In this document: piece after piece, positions 8,036 through 16,286 of the stretch
Layout of the letters: every line of letters starts with the position of its first letter
Position numbering within the stretch: the stretch's first letter is position 1
Source: Aeromonas rivipollensis
GTDB taxonomy: Bacteria; Pseudomonadota; Gammaproteobacteria; Enterobacterales; Aeromonadaceae
Direction: 5' to 3'
Assembly: GCF_037811135.1 (NCBI RefSeq)
Contig: NZ_CP149130.1
Location: 2,538,501 to 2,602,500, forward strand
DNA: 64,000 nucleotides
Made by a program: the position numbers and the translations under genes
Notes under the pieces: model-generated
Database searches by the model: none
What the model was told of the DNA's origin: nothing
What the model saw: the letters and a program-made list of their open reading frames with translations, nothing else

Positions 8036-9277
8036 TCAAGCGGTTGTCTTATGGTCTTTGGCTCCCTCCCTGCGTTGTCGTTTGGATTCATACATGGCAC
8101 CGTCGGCGGCCTGCAACAGGGCATCGCCCGTCTCTCCCTGTTCGGGGTAGAGGGCGGAGCCGAGGCTCACCCCTATCCCCAGATGGCGGCCATCGCTCAA
8201 GACCACGGGGGTGGTCATCGCTTGCTGGATCCGCATCATCACCTCCTGTACCTCGCTCCCCTGATGCACAGGGGAGAGCAGGACCACAAACTCGTCCCCC
8301 CCGAGGCGACACACCAGATCCATGGGCCTGAGCTGATGCTGCACCCGCCGCGCCAGCGCGATGAGCACCTCGTCGCCTATGGCATGGCCCAGATTGTCAT
8401 TGATCTGCTTGAAGCGATCACAGTCCAGATAGAGCAGGGCGAACCGCTCCTGCCGGGTGCGCCCGGCCTGGATGGCTTGCTCCAGCCGCGCCTCGAACAG
8501 CGCCCGGTTGGGTAATCCGGTGAGGGGATCATGGGTCGCCTGGTGCAGCAAGGTGGCGTTCTCCCGCTTCTGGTGAGCCTGCCAGGCCTCCAGCTCGTCG
8601 AGCAGTGAATTGAAGTCCACCCCGAGCTCGTGCAGCTCGGCGATATTGGCCGCCGGCACCCGCTGCTTGAGGGCCCGCTGGCGGCTGACGCTGTAGGCAA
8701 CCTCGGTCAGGGCCTTGAGGGGGGCCGTGATGGAACGCTGCATCCGGCGCGCCACATAGAGCGCCCCCAGGATACTGAGCAGCAGGCACAGCAGGGTAGC
8801 CATAAGAGTCTGCAAAAGGAAGCGCAGCAGGTATTGCCCATGGCCGACCAGATGAACCCGGGCTATCTCCTTGTTTTCCCTCACCATGGGCAGCTCCACC
8901 GGCCCCGGCAGTATCTGGCGGGCCAGATGTTGCTCCAGAGTGGTCCAGGGGGTAGTAATGTCACGGCGCCAGCTCGCCAGCACCCGACCACCGGGCAGCA
9001 GAATGCTGGCGCTGGCCACGTCCTCCCGGGAGGTGATCGCCTCCAGGGCATCCTTGGCCGCATCCTGGTCATCGAACACCACGGCCGCTTCCGCGGTGTA
9101 ACTGATGGCCCGTGCCACCAGCTTGAGGTTGTGATCCGCATAGAGACGCAGCGCCAGCAGCGCCGTGATGGTCAGGAAGAGGCCCGCCATGCAGACGGCG
9201 GTCAGGGAGATCATCATGTGGGTGCGCCCCAGACTCTGGCGCAGGGTGAGCCGGGGGCTGGCGTGATTGATGGTCAT
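8036..9277 (-). CDS. yfiN: YfiN, membrane diguanylate cyclase
   Basis: This inner-membrane enzyme makes cyclic di-GMP from two GTP, promoting attachment and biofilm. The 413 residues show a membrane segment (about 24-45), a periplasmic domain (about 46-148), a second membrane segment (about 150-177), a HAMP linker (about 178-232) and a GGDEF domain (about 245-400). The active-site motif GGDEF is at 326-330. RPMD at 317-320 lies exactly five residues upstream, the position of the allosteric inhibitory I-site, so product inhibition is expected. Its start overlaps the yfiR stop (ATGA), and yfiB follows 31 bases downstream. YfiR represses it through the periplasmic domain. Confidence 0.92.
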   Translation of the reverse strand: MTINHASPRLTLRQSLGRTHMMISLTAVCMAGLFLTITALLALRLYADHNLKLVARAISYTAEAAVVFDDQDAAKDALEAITSREDVASASILLPGGRVLASWRRDITTPWTTLEQHLARQILPGPVELPMVRENKEIARVHLVGHGQYLLRFLLQTLMATLLCLLLSILGALYVARRMQRSITAPLKALTEVAYSVSRQRALKQRVPAANIAELHELGVDFNSLLDELEAWQAHQKRENATLLHQATHDPLTGLPNRALFEARLEQAIQAGRTRQERFALLYLDCDRFKQINDNLGHAIGDEVLIALARRVQHQLRPMDLVCRLGGDEFVVLLSPVHQGSEVQEVMMRIQQAMTTPVVLSDGRHLGIGVSLGSALYPEQGETGDALLQAADGAMYESKRQRREGAKDHKTTA

Positions 9278-9822
9278 CGCGCCTCCTCATCCGCTCTGGC
9301 GAGCTTCAGCACGGCCGGGTGCACCCGCACGCCGCTGCGGGCCAGTGCATCCAGGTTGACCCGAAAACGGATCCTCTCTTTGCCGGCCTGCAGGCAGAAC
9401 ACTGCATCGGCGATGCACTCGCGGCTCTGCTCGCTGATGCTGAGGATGGCGTATCCCCGCAGACGCTCGAACAGGGAGAGCCGCTGCTCGGGGGTCAGCA
9501 CCCCCAGATAGATCACATCGCAGCGCTGGATCAGCGCCTCGTCGTCGACCTCGTAGCGATGCACATCGACCGGGCGGCCATTGGCCTGCTGGCTGATGGT
9601 GAGCAGCGACGCCGCATATTCCGTGGGCGCGGCCACGCAGAGCCGCAATTTGGCAGGCTCGCTGGGCCAGCGGGTGTAGCTCAGGATATCGAGCACGGTT
9701 TGCCGCACCAGCTCGCTGCGCACTTCTGCCGAGGTCGCCGGGGCCGCCTCGCAGGCCAGCCCCCAGAGGCAGCACAGGGGCGTCAGCCACGCCAGGATCC
9801 GAAAGGAGGAGAAAAACTGCAT
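9274..9822 (-). CDS. yfiR: YfiR, periplasmic repressor of the YfiN cyclase
   Basis: The 182-residue protein matches the YfiR (DUF4154) family: signal peptide over about residues 1-28 (hydrophobic stretch then CEAAP), SYTRWPSEPAKLRLCVAAP, and the C-terminal RIRFRVNLDALARSGVRV. YfiR binds the periplasmic domain of YfiN and holds it inactive; in P. aeruginosa it is redox-sensitive through paired cysteines, and cysteines are visible here near SRECIADAVFC. A GTG 21 bases upstream could also start the frame, but the ATG places a normal signal peptide at the N terminus. It is the first gene of the operon, and its stop overlaps the yfiN start. Confidence 0.9.
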   Translation of the reverse strand: MQFFSSFRILAWLTPLCCLWGLACEAAPATSAEVRSELVRQTVLDILSYTRWPSEPAKLRLCVAAPTEYAASLLTISQQANGRPVDVHRYEVDDEALIQRCDVIYLGVLTPEQRLSLFERLRGYAILSISEQSRECIADAVFCLQAGKERIRFRVNLDALARSGVRVHPAVLKLARADEEAR

Positions 9823-9944
9823 GATGCCCGCGCTTATACCCACGTCGGTACCTGGGAGGGCCGACGCCCATGGAGGGAGTGCCAGAGAGGTGTCGCATCG
9901 AGCTTATCAGCCGCCAGGCGGCTGCCTATCCGTACTGGCATCGG

Positions 9945-9965
9945 CTGCGTCAGCGGCCGACGCAG
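9945..9965 (-). terminator. Weak stem-loop downstream of tyrR
   Basis: CTGCGTC and GACGCAG pair around a 7-base loop in the tyrR-yfiR spacer. There is no T-run, and a second small hairpin (AGCCGCC/GGCGGCT) lies at 9909-9923. Termination is only a possibility. Confidence 0.25.
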
Positions 9966-10017
9966 CGAGGGCAACGCCACAGACCAGGACGGGCACCCCG
10001 GGGGCACGCCTGCGGGA

Positions 10018-11565
10018 TTACTTTTTGCCAATCCCATATTCACGCAGCTTGTTGGCGATGGCGGTGTGGGAGACCCCGAGCCGCTTGGCCAACTGGCGGG
10101 TAGAGGGGAAGGCCGGGTAGAGCCGCTCCAGCAGCCGGCTCTCGAAGCGCTTCACCGCCTCGTCGAGCCCGCCCTCGAACCACTCGTCGATAAGGGGCAT
10201 GGCGTCGGCCGCCACCGGCAGATCCACGTGCTCGGGGCCTATTTCGTCCCCTTCCAGCAACGTCATGGCCCGGTAGAGGCAGTTGCGCAGCTGGCGCACG
10301 TTGCCGGGCCAGCGGTAGGCGGTCAGGTATTCGGCCATGTTGCGGGTAAAGCGCGGACGCGGACGCTGCAACTCGCTCGCGAAACGGGAGACGAACTGCT
10401 GGGCCAGGGCCATGATGTCCGCCTTGCGCTCGCGCAGGGGGGGCAGCGCCAGACTCAGCACATTGAGGCGGTAGTAGAGGTCTTCCCGGAACTTGCCTTC
10501 GTGCACCAGATCCAGCAACTGCTTCTGGGTGGTGCAGATGAAGCGCACATTGACCCTCACCTCCTGCTCGTCCCCGACCCGGCGGAAGACGCCGTCTTGC
10601 AGCACCCGCAGGAACTTGGTCTGCAGATGGGGGGACATGTCGCCTATCTCGTCCAGCATCAGGGTGCCGCCGCTCGCCAGCTCCAGCACACCGCGCTTGC
10701 CCTCGGTGTTGTTGCCAAAGGCGCCGGGGGCGTAACCAAACAGCTCGCTCTCGGCCACGTTGTCCGGCATGGCGGCGCAGTTCAGCGCCATGAAGGGGTG
10801 ACTGGAGCGCAGGCTGGCGCCGTGACAGGCGCGGGCCAGCAACTCCTTGCCGGTGCCGGTCTCCCCCACGATGAGCAAGGGGGCATCCTGCATCGCGAGC
10901 TTGGCGGCCTGGGCCAGCACCTCCTTCATCTTCTGGCTCTCGGCCTGCAGGTGCTCGAAGCCCCCCACTTCCACCGCGTGCAGCGCGCTGAAGTGCATGC
11001 CGACCCGGCGGGCGGATTTGAGCACCACCACGGCGCCGGCCAGGGCCTGTTTGCCCTTCTCCTCGGCCACAAACAGCGGCATCAGATCGCCGAGGTACTC
11101 CTCGCCGCCGAGGCTGAGTTTGCAGGTCTGGGGTTTGATCTCACTCGCCTCCAGCCAGCGGGCGAAGGAGAAGCCCTTGACCAGGGATGCCAGCGCCAAC
11201 CCGCGCACCTCTTCCGGCGGCAGCGCCAGCGTGGTGAGGGCGGCCTGGTTGGCCTGGGTCACCCGCCCCTTGCTGTCGAGGGAGAAGACCAGATCCGGCA
11301 GCGCCTTGAGCAGGGCCTCTATCTCGTGATGCTCTCGCTCGGAGGGCATGTAGGGGATGGTCTTGACGTCATAGACGCCGGGGATGCGGCGGATCTCCGG
11401 CATCAGGTGCTGGAAGTCGCGAAACTCCAGCTCGGGGAAATTGAGATAGATGATGCCTGAGGTATCGATTTCGATGCCGCGCAGATCGATGTTGTGCTCC
11501 ACCAGTCGGTCGAGCAGTTCCCGGGTCAGGCCCAGACGGTCTTCACAGCTGACTTCAAGACGCAT
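10018..11565 (-). CDS. tyrR: TyrR, aromatic amino acid regulator
   Basis: TyrR binds tyrosine, phenylalanine or tryptophan and controls aromatic amino acid genes. The 515 residues begin with an ACT domain (MRLEVSCEDRLGLTRELLD), then a PAS domain (about 78-190), an AAA+ domain (about 205-430; Walker A GETGTGKE, LMLDEIGDMSP) and a C-terminal HTH ending LGVSHTAIANKLREYG, which is close to E. coli TyrR. The AAA+ loop that contacts sigma-54 reads GAFGNN instead of GAFTGA, so it probably acts with sigma-70. A GTG nine bases upstream is in frame, but the ATG matches the family start. It is next to phhAB, a likely target. Confidence 0.95.
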   Translation of the reverse strand: MRLEVSCEDRLGLTRELLDRLVEHNIDLRGIEIDTSGIIYLNFPELEFRDFQHLMPEIRRIPGVYDVKTIPYMPSEREHHEIEALLKALPDLVFSLDSKGRVTQANQAALTTLALPPEEVRGLALASLVKGFSFARWLEASEIKPQTCKLSLGGEEYLGDLMPLFVAEEKGKQALAGAVVVLKSARRVGMHFSALHAVEVGGFEHLQAESQKMKEVLAQAAKLAMQDAPLLIVGETGTGKELLARACHGASLRSSHPFMALNCAAMPDNVAESELFGYAPGAFGNNTEGKRGVLELASGGTLMLDEIGDMSPHLQTKFLRVLQDGVFRRVGDEQEVRVNVRFICTTQKQLLDLVHEGKFREDLYYRLNVLSLALPPLRERKADIMALAQQFVSRFASELQRPRPRFTRNMAEYLTAYRWPGNVRQLRNCLYRAMTLLEGDEIGPEHVDLPVAADAMPLIDEWFEGGLDEAVKRFESRLLERLYPAFPSTRQLAKRLGVSHTAIANKLREYGIGKK

Positions 11566-11652
11566 TCGGCACACACTTCCTAGCTAACATTCTGAATAGC
11601 CGGATGATACAGACTCGATCCCGCCAGTGCGAGCGCTCCCCCATAAAAATGC

Positions 11653-11682
11653 GGGCCCGCCCCGCTTTCACCGGGCAGGCCC
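11653..11682 (-). terminator. Rho-independent terminator of phhA-phhB
   Basis: On the minus strand GGGCCTGCCC and GGGCGGGCCC form a GC-rich stem with one mismatch and a 10-base loop, followed by GCATTTTTA. It lies 24 bases past the phhB stop. Confidence 0.65.
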
Positions 11683-11705
11683 TGTTTCTCCGCGTCAAGC
11701 CGCGG

Positions 11706-12044
11706 TTACTTCATCAACTCGTCGGTGCGTGCCGCCATGATGAAATCGTTGCGATGTAACCCTCCTATCTTGTGGGTCCACCAGCTCACTGTCACCTTCC
11801 CCCACTCGGTCAGGATCGCCGGGTGATGGAACTCGGCCTCCGCCAGCTCGCCCAACCGGTTGGTGAAGGCCAGCGCCTCCTTGAAGTTGCGAAAGGCAAA
11901 TTCGCGCCTCAGTTGCAGCTCGCCGTTCACCACCAGAGGCTGCCAATCGGGGATGGCGTGCATCAGCTCGCTCAGCTCCTGCTCGGTCACCCTGGGGGCA
12001 TCGGCGCGGCACGCTTCGCACCGTTGGTTTGCCAGTTCAGACAT
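11706..12044 (-). CDS. phhB: Pterin-4a-carbinolamine dehydratase
   Basis: PhhB regenerates the pterin cofactor of phenylalanine hydroxylase by dehydrating 4a-hydroxytetrahydropterin. The 112-residue protein has the family length and segments: [20 protein letters not shown], containing the active-site His pair, then [15 protein letters not shown]. It lies 40 bases downstream of phhA on the same strand and would be cotranscribed with it. An N-terminal cysteine pair (RCEAC) precedes the usual domain. Confidence 0.94.
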   Translation of the reverse strand: MSELANQRCEACRADAPRVTEQELSELMHAIPDWQPLVVNGELQLRREFAFRNFKEALAFTNRLGELAEAEFHHPAILTEWGKVTVSWWTHKIGGLHRNDFIMAARTDELMK

Positions 12045-12084
12045 TCGGGACTCCTTTCATCGATGAAATGGGTTGAAAACGGGT

Positions 12085-12879
12085 TCAGCTCGCCTGCCGG
12101 CCAGGGGCCGGGGCAAAGCGGGGCGGACGCAGGCCGAGGCGACGGGCCTCGGCCACCGCCGCCATGATCTCCTGTGGCCCCAGGCGATAGAGGCAATCCA
12201 GGCTTGGCAGCACGAAATAGACGGGCTGCATGATGTCGATGCGATAAGGGGTACGCAGCACCTCCAGCAGATCGAAGGGTTGCAGCACCGGCTTGCCGGA
12301 AAGGGCATAGGCGGTCTCGCCGATGGAGGAGAGGATGCCGCCACCGTAGATGCGCAGCCCCTCCCCCTCCTGCACCAGGCCAAACTCCACGGTGAACCAG
12401 TAGAGCCGCGCCAGATAGACCCGCTCCTCCTTGCTGGCGTTCAGCCCGAGCTGGCCATAGAGGTGGGTGAAGTGGGCAAAGGCGGGGTTGGTCAGCATGG
12501 CGCAGTGGCCGAAGATCTCGTGGAAGATGTCGGGCTCTTGCAGGTAGTCGAGCTCGTCCCGGCGGCGGATGAAGGTCGCCACCGGAAACTGGCGATCCGC
12601 CAGCAAGGCGAAGAAGCGATCGAAGGAGATGAGCGCCGGCACGGCGGCCACCGACCAGCCGGTGGTGGGGGTCAGGGCGGCGTTGATCTCCCCCAGCTGC
12701 GGGATGCGATCCCGGGGCAGTGCCAGCCTCTCCAGCCCCGCCCTGTATGCATCGCAGGCCTTGCCATCGAGCGCCGCGAGCTGGCGCGCGATCAGGATCT
12801 GCCAGGTCCCCTGCTCCTCCTCCGAGTAGTGGATGATGCCCTGATCGTCCGGTTGGTGTGCTGTGTAGCTACTTGCCAT
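12085..12879 (-). CDS. phhA: Phenylalanine-4-hydroxylase
   Basis: This monomeric bacterial-type aromatic hydroxylase converts phenylalanine to tyrosine with O2, tetrahydropterin and Fe(II). Iron ligands are visible as His120 and His125 in DIFHEIFGHCAML and Glu165 in LARLYWFTVEFGL, matching the C. violaceum pattern. At 264 residues it has only the catalytic domain. The frame opens 12 bases earlier at another ATG; I chose the one with AGGG just upstream. It leads phhA-phhB and is followed by tyrR on the same strand, an arrangement that suggests regulation by TyrR. Confidence 0.95.
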   Translation of the reverse strand: MASSYTAHQPDDQGIIHYSEEEQGTWQILIARQLAALDGKACDAYRAGLERLALPRDRIPQLGEINAALTPTTGWSVAAVPALISFDRFFALLADRQFPVATFIRRRDELDYLQEPDIFHEIFGHCAMLTNPAFAHFTHLYGQLGLNASKEERVYLARLYWFTVEFGLVQEGEGLRIYGGGILSSIGETAYALSGKPVLQPFDLLEVLRTPYRIDIMQPVYFVLPSLDCLYRLGPQEIMAAVAEARRLGLRPPRFAPAPGRQAS

Positions 12880-12952
12880 GATCCCTGCCATCTTCGGCCC
12901 CTAAAGGCCCCTTGTCGTTGCTCTTCAGGATCACTGTAACGGCTTGCCCATC

Positions 12953-12982
12953 AAAAAAGCAGCCGACCCCGAGGTCGGCTGC
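12953..12982 (-). terminator. Intrinsic terminator between ycjF and phhA
   Basis: On the minus strand GCAGCCGACC and GGTCGGCTGC form a perfect 10-bp stem with a 4-base loop, followed at once by six T residues. It most simply ends the psp/ycj transcripts 120 bases after the ycjF stop. If a phhA promoter lies upstream of it, it would instead act as an attenuator. Confidence 0.88.
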
Positions 12983-12992
12983 CTGCCACAGA

Positions 12993-13010
12993 TGTAAATA
13001 ATTTGTGACA
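12993..13010 (-). promoter_or_regulatory. TyrR-box-like site upstream of phhA
   Basis: TGTAAATAATTTGTGACA resembles the TyrR box TGTAAA-N6-TTTACA: the left half is exact and the right half matches at four of six positions. It lies about 115 bases before the phhA start, on the far side of the terminator hairpin. It could equally be a weak CRP-like site. Confidence 0.45.
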
Positions 13011-13100
13011 TCTCGATATGCTTTCCCGGGGCGCTATCGTGGTTGAGGCAAGCCGCCCGGGGATGGCTCTGGCAGGGAGATCACCGCCCTTGAATGGCCC

Positions 13101-14132
13101 CTATGACGTGCGAAGATAGCCCGCCAGCTGGCCGACAAGCCGCTTGCGCAGCTCACCGAGCCTGGGTTTCTCGTCCGCACACCAGGGCAGCGGGCGGCAC
13201 GCCTCTATGGTGCGCAGCCCCAGGCGGGCGGTGAGCAGGCCGGCCCCCACCCCTTGCGCGGCGCGGGCGGAGAGCTTGGCGGTGAGCTCGGCCCCCAGCA
13301 GATCCATGCCCACCTCTGTCACCAGCTCGGTGGCGCCGGCATAGAGCATGTTGCGAAACACCTGGCGGATGAGGCGAATGCGGCTCCAGTAGCCGAGCTC
13401 GATGGCGTAGACATCGGCGATGTCCTCGATCATCCGCAGGTTGCGCCACAGCATCAGCATCATGTCGACGGTGGCGAGCGGGCTCAGGGCCACCAGCACG
13501 GCGGCCTCCCCCGACCATTTGGCGACCCGGGCCTGCGCGAGCTTGTCCCGCTCGCCGAGCACAAGCTGGCTGTAGAGGGTCAGCACCTCCCGATCGCTGT
13601 GGCTCTCGTCGAGCTGGCCGAGCCAGGTGCGATATCCCTCCCGCCCCTTGTCACCACTCTTTTCGGCCAGGGCCTCGCAGAAGGCCTGCCCCTGCCCCAC
13701 ACCCTGATGGGCGAGCAGGTCTTCGGCGCGGGAGCGCACATCCTGGCGCCGCTTGAGGGGGCGCAGCCGCAGCCACTCGCGCCCCACCACGCCGGCCGTG
13801 CCCACCGCCACCAGACCCGAAGCCAGCAGCCAGGCGCCGCCCCAGAGCGGGGTGGTAAGAAACTGGTCGTAGAGGAAGGCGCCAAACTGGCCCAGGGAGA
13901 GCAGGCCGACCGCCCCCAGCCCCCAACCCAGCAGGCGATGGCGGCGACGGGGCCGCACCGTCAGGGCCGGGGCCACCTCGGTGAATGCATCGAGCTCCTC
14001 GAGTCGCTCGAAGCTCTCTTCTTCCAGCCGCTGGGCCGGGGCCGGGGGCGGCACCTCGCTCGCCACCGACAGGGTCGGCTCCAGGATCACCTTGCCTTGC
14101 AGCGGCACCTTCTGTGTTGTCTGATCGTTCAT
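13101..14132 (-). CDS. ycjF: YcjF, DUF697/TIGR01620-family inner-membrane protein
   Basis: The 343-residue protein has a polar N-terminal ~70 residues, two membrane segments (about 68-90 and 97-118) and a C-terminal DUF697-type region with further hydrophobic helices (GEAAVLVALSPLATVDMMLM; ATELVTEVGMDLLGAELTAK). Its molecular role is not established. It follows ycjX by 30 bases and sits at the end of the pspA-pspB-pspC-ycjX-ycjF block, as in E. coli, so it is presumably induced with the phage-shock response. The order here continues to phhA and tyrR. Confidence 0.88.
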   Translation of the reverse strand: MNDQTTQKVPLQGKVILEPTLSVASEVPPPAPAQRLEEESFERLEELDAFTEVAPALTVRPRRRHRLLGWGLGAVGLLSLGQFGAFLYDQFLTTPLWGGAWLLASGLVAVGTAGVVGREWLRLRPLKRRQDVRSRAEDLLAHQGVGQGQAFCEALAEKSGDKGREGYRTWLGQLDESHSDREVLTLYSQLVLGERDKLAQARVAKWSGEAAVLVALSPLATVDMMLMLWRNLRMIEDIADVYAIELGYWSRIRLIRQVFRNMLYAGATELVTEVGMDLLGAELTAKLSARAAQGVGAGLLTARLGLRTIEACRPLPWCADEKPRLGELRKRLVGQLAGYLRTS

Positions 14133-14162
14133 CTTGTTCTCTGCTCCTTGGTGCGGCGCCGG

Positions 14163-15569
14163 TTATTCGAGGTGATCCCCGAGCAAGAACTCCAGTGCCG
14201 CGTCCAGCCGGATATGGGGCAGCGCCTGATGGGCGCTCATGGGCATGGGGCGAAATGCCTGAAAATCGAAGCCCTGGGTGCTCCACCACTGGGCTGGCGG
14301 TATCTGGGGCGGCACCTCTCCGGGAAACAGCAAGAGCGGCTCCCCTGCCAGGCTGGTGCCGCGGATGGCCGGGAACTCGCGGCCATTGGCCTGCCCCTTG
14401 CCCACCTCGGTGGCCTTGATGGCGGCCAGCGCCAGGCATTCGGTCTCTATCCCCTCGAAGCGGGCCTGGCCCCGACCGCTGCTCACCAGATGCTGGAGCA
14501 GGGAGACCAGGGGGCCATGCTGCTCCGGGGTGACGTGATCGGCCTTGCTCGCCACGAACAACAGCTTGTCGATGCGCGGGGAGAACAGCCGGCGCCACCA
14601 GTTGCTCTTGCCATAGGCGAAGCTCTCCATGATGCGGGCGATGGCCTGCTGCATGTCGCCGAAGCTGGCGGCCCCGGCATTGAGGGGCGCCAAGCAGTCC
14701 ACCAGCACTATCTGGCGATCGAAGCCTGCGAAGTGCTGCTCGTAGAAACCCTGCACCAGGTGCTGCTTGTACTGCTCGAAGCGTTGCTTGAAGGTGGCGT
14801 AGAGGGTGCCATCGGCAGGCTCCTGGGCCGGTTTGTCCCAGACCCAGGGCACGAATTGCAGCAGCGGCGCCCCGGCATACTCCCCCGGCAGCACGAAACG
14901 GCCAGGCTGGATGAGGTGCAGCCCCAGCTCGTGCTTGCAGGCGTGCAGATAGTCGGTGTAACGCTGTGCCAGCTCGCAGGCGGGCCGCTCCTCGAAGGCT
15001 TGCTCGGCCTGCCAGCCGGGCGCCAGCCAGTTGGCGGCCAGGGCCTGCAGCTCGGGGCGACGCAGCTGGTTTGCCACCTGCTCGCTCCACTGCTCGTAGC
15101 TCAGATCCAGCAGCGGCAAGTCCAGCAGCCATTCCCCCGGATAATCCACCAGATCCACATAGAGGGTGGAGATCTCCCCCAGGTGACGGCGCACCGGGTG
15201 GCGGGTGCGGTAGCGAATTTCGAGGCGCACCTCGGCCACCCCCCGGGTGGGCGCAGGCCAGGCGGGCGGCTCGCCGAACAGGGCGTCTAGGCCGCGCTCG
15301 TAGGGGAAGGTGGGAATGTGGGCATTTTGCTGGGGAACCCGGCGGGCGCCGAGGATCCGCCCCTGGCGCTGGGCATCCCACAGGGGCAGACGGCCGTCGA
15401 TGGCGGCGTGCTCCAGCTGGTTGACCAGCGCCGTGATGAAGGCGGTCTTGCCGCTGCGGGACAGGCCGGTGACCGCCAGCCGGATGTGGCGATCCCGAGC
15501 CCGGTTCACCACCTCAAAGGCCTTGTGCTGCAGCACAGACCATGACTGTTCGAGTTTGTTGCGTATCAA
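14163..15569 (-). CDS. ycjX: YcjX, DUF463 P-loop NTPase
   Basis: The 468-residue protein carries a GTPase-like P-loop, GLSRSGKT, at residues 35-42. LYVDLVDYPGEWLLDLPLLD probably contains the Walker B/switch II region, and LFVASKADHVTP resembles an NKxD-type base-recognition element. Family members are bacterial Ras-like GTPases linked to the phage-shock regulon; their target is unknown. It is 76 bases downstream of pspC and 30 bases upstream of ycjF on the same strand. The start ATG is unambiguous by the position of the P-loop. Confidence 0.9.
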   Translation of the reverse strand: MIRNKLEQSWSVLQHKAFEVVNRARDRHIRLAVTGLSRSGKTAFITALVNQLEHAAIDGRLPLWDAQRQGRILGARRVPQQNAHIPTFPYERGLDALFGEPPAWPAPTRGVAEVRLEIRYRTRHPVRRHLGEISTLYVDLVDYPGEWLLDLPLLDLSYEQWSEQVANQLRRPELQALAANWLAPGWQAEQAFEERPACELAQRYTDYLHACKHELGLHLIQPGRFVLPGEYAGAPLLQFVPWVWDKPAQEPADGTLYATFKQRFEQYKQHLVQGFYEQHFAGFDRQIVLVDCLAPLNAGAASFGDMQQAIARIMESFAYGKSNWWRRLFSPRIDKLLFVASKADHVTPEQHGPLVSLLQHLVSSGRGQARFEGIETECLALAAIKATEVGKGQANGREFPAIRGTSLAGEPLLLFPGEVPPQIPPAQWWSTQGFDFQAFRPMPMSAHQALPHIRLDAALEFLLGDHLE

Positions 15570-15645
15570 GGCGGGTCTTTTTCTCCTGTCACAGCCGAAC
15601 CATGGGGGTAAGGGCCGGGGCCAGGGCCCCGCGCCACTGCGGTAC

Positions 15646-16050
15646 TCAGAGCTTGCTGAACTCGCGCTGCAGGGTGAACTCCTTGGAGGTCACCAGCTTC
15701 TCGATGCGCTGCACCCTTGGCTCAAGCGCGTCGAGCTCCTGGGCGATGCGGCCGAGCGCCTGGTGGGGGGTGACGCCGGCCTGCCAACTGCGCGCCTTCA
15801 TGCGCACCTCGGCAAAATCCGCCTCCTGCTCCCCAAACAGGGTGACAGGTTTCTTGTCGAGCAGGAACCAGGCGGCAATGTAGGCGGTGAAGGTGATGAA
15901 ACCGGCGAAGATGAGGCCTGTGATGGCCAGCAGCCGCACTATCCAGGTCTCCACCCCGAAGTAGTCGGCAAGACCGGCGCAGACGCCCGCTATCTTGCCC
16001 CGCTGGGGATCCCGGTAGAGGTTGCGTCCCTCTTTGCTCTGCTGTGTCAT
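15646..16050 (-). CDS. pspC: PspC, phage-shock membrane protein
   Basis: PspC, with PspB, senses inner-membrane stress and draws PspA away from PspF. The 134-residue protein begins with the PspC domain (LYRDPQRGKIAGVCAGLADYFG), a membrane segment at about 38-62, and a cytoplasmic/periplasmic C-terminal part with a leucine-rich coiled region. The ATG at 16050 overlaps the pspB stop (ATGA), which I prefer over an in-frame TTG 15 bases upstream. Coupled translation with pspB is expected. Confidence 0.93.
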   Translation of the reverse strand: MTQQSKEGRNLYRDPQRGKIAGVCAGLADYFGVETWIVRLLAITGLIFAGFITFTAYIAAWFLLDKKPVTLFGEQEADFAEVRMKARSWQAGVTPHQALGRIAQELDALEPRVQRIEKLVTSKEFTLQREFSKL

Positions 16051-16283
16051 ACCTTGTTCCTCCAACCCGGGACCTCGGCATCCAGAATGGATTCCAGGGC
16101 CCCGACCCGCTCCTGCATCTTCTCGGCACGGGCCAATAACCCCTGCAACTGTTCCCGCTCACTGTCGGCAAGGCCTGCACCGATCCGCCCCTTGGCGCGG
16201 TAGTGCAGCACCAGCCAGATGGGGGCCACCACCACCATGAAGACCACCATGGGAACCATCAACACACCCAGCAGATCTTCCAT
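16047..16283 (-). CDS. pspB: PspB, phage-shock membrane protein
   Basis: A small 78-residue inner-membrane protein with one N-terminal membrane segment (VLMVPMVVFMVVVAPIWLVL) and a cytoplasmic amphipathic helix that likely forms a coiled coil (REQLQGLLARAEKMQERVGAL). PspB partners PspC in the membrane-stress sensor. It lies four bases past the pspA stop and overlaps pspC by four bases, so pspA-pspB-pspC form one transcript. Confidence 0.93.
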   Translation of the reverse strand: MEDLLGVLMVPMVVFMVVVAPIWLVLHYRAKGRIGAGLADSEREQLQGLLARAEKMQERVGALESILDAEVPGWRNKV

Positions 16284-16286
16284 CTG

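Noticed and set aside
9319..11460. Very long plus-strand open frame (over 700 codons)
   Set aside because: It lies antisense to yfiR and tyrR, both strongly recognised; high GC keeps antisense frames open.
12879..13100. Sigma-54 promoter for phhA as in Pseudomonas
   Set aside because: TGGCAGGCAGCC near 12990 lacks the GC element at correct spacing.
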